38,167 nucleotides of DNA from Ramlibacter sp. (lineage in GTDB: Bacteria; Pseudomonadota; Gammaproteobacteria; Burkholderiales; Burkholderiaceae_C): positions 1 to 38,167 of the forward strand of contig JAQGMS010000220.1 of assembly GCA_028292245.1 (NCBI GenBank), given 5' to 3'. Of this stretch, positions 37,586 through 38,167 are shown in pieces. The first letter of the stretch is position 1; every line of letters starts with the position of its first letter. The notes beneath the pieces are model-generated. The model had not been told where the DNA came from. It saw only the letters and a program-made list of their open reading frames with translations, and did not search any database. A program made the position numbers and the translations under genes.

Positions 37586-38167
37586 GCATCTCGCCGCCCA
37601 GCATCAGCGACACGCCCGTGCTCAAATTGCTGAACGTGGAGTCGGCCTACGGCCCGATCAAGGCGATCCGCGGCGTCAGCCTGCAGGTGCGGCGCGGCGA
37701 AATCGCCACCGTGCTCGGCTCCAACGGCGCCGGCAAGACCACCATCCTGAAGACCATCTCGGGCATCATCGACCCGCGCAAGGGCAGCATCGAGTTCAAG
37801 GGCGAGAGCATCACCGCCAAGGACCCGGCGCACATCGTGCAGCAGGGCCTGTCGCATGTGCCGGAGGGGCGCGAGGTGTTCCCGCTGCTCACGGTGCACG
37901 ACAACCTGGTGATGGGCGCCTATACGCGCAAGGACGGTGACGGCGTCGCGCGCGACATGGAGGCGGTGTACCGCTACTTCCCGATCCTGCAAGAGCGCGC
38001 GCACCAGGACGCCGGCCTGCTGTCGGGCGGACAGCAGCAGATGCTGGCGATCTCGCGCGCGATCATGGCCGCGCCCGACCTGATCCTGCTGGACGAGCCG
38101 AGCCTGGGCTTGAGCCCCAAGCTCACGCGGGAGATCTTCGAGATCGTGGTGCGCATCAACCGCGAGC
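37582..38167 (+). CDS. livF: LivF, branched-chain amino acid ABC transporter ATPase (3' end cut by window)
   Basis: Second ATPase of the importer, about 195 residues visible. Features are Walker A GSNGAGKTT in VLGSNGAGKTTILKTISG, the LivF-specific GLSHVPEGREVFPLLTVHDNLVMGAY, signature LLSGGQQQMLAISRA and Walker B LILLDEPSLGLSP. The ATG at 37582 overlaps the livG stop by four bases, indicating coupled translation. The C-terminal end lies beyond the window. Confidence 0.94.
   Translation, partial: MSISPPSISDTPVLKLLNVESAYGPIKAIRGVSLQVRRGEIATVLGSNGAGKTTILKTISGIIDPRKGSIEFKGESITAKDPAHIVQQGLSHVPEGREVFPLLTVHDNLVMGAYTRKDGDGVARDMEAVYRYFPILQERAHQDAGLLSGGQQQMLAISRAIMAAPDLILLDEPSLGLSPKLTREIFEIVVRINRE

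Overview
The window reads as high-GC chromosomal DNA of a betaproteobacterium. A Burkholderiales host of the Comamonadaceae type is likely, inferred from codon use and from the gltIJKL/aspA, livHMGF and Atm1-like genes; no rRNA or tRNA is present to prove it. It has two ordinary metabolic flanks and a long accessory middle.

Left flank (1-5.3 kb, all minus strand): an acidic amino acid uptake and catabolism locus. A LysR regulator is followed by aspartase (aspA) and a glutamate/aspartate ABC transporter (gltI, J, K and the start of gltL). A perfect GTTAT-N11-ATAAC LysR-type box lies upstream of aspA and a strong hairpin separates gltI from gltJ.

Middle left (5.35-16.8 kb, all minus strand): about 22 small, tightly packed or overlapping genes (acetyltransferase, pyrimidine-dimer glycosylase, methyltransferase, SDR, flavin-nucleotide-binding, RidA, VOC, MAPEG, LysE, hydrolase, GFA and unknown membrane proteins). 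Several stop codons sit in RYYYAAC-like heptamers, and one pair of complementary core sites (13,033 and 13,643) still delimits a unit. I read at least 11.4-16.8 kb as an old integron cassette array whose attC sites have mostly decayed.

Middle right (16.8-28.7 kb): a chromosomal integron. The integrase gene intI (28,677-29,732, plus strand) carries a LexA-like box over its start codon, and the array runs leftward from attI near 28,430. At least nine attC sites have matching R' and R'' cores, which fixes cassette order and limits. Cargo includes a YfbM-like exported protein, a ParE-type toxin-antitoxin pair, membrane proteins, a lipoprotein, DUF7660 and DUF6429 proteins, three brnTA toxin-antitoxin pairs (two with a frameshifted toxin), a GFA protein with a GST, yefM-yoeB, an acetyltransferase and a type B dihydrofolate reductase gene (dfrB, trimethoprim-insensitive family). 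An IS3-family element splits one attC and an IS30-family remnant splits another. A plus-strand manganese exporter gene (mntP) with its yybP-ykoY Mn riboswitch sits inside this region.

Right flank (29.7-38.2 kb): an Atm1-type ABC exporter convergent with intI, an acyl-CoA thioesterase overlapping a Sel1-repeat protein gene, an enoyl-CoA hydratase, and a branched-chain amino acid ABC transporter operon livH-livM-livG-livF (livF cut by the window end), with a long inverted repeat between livM and livG. No CRISPR array, rRNA or tRNA was seen.
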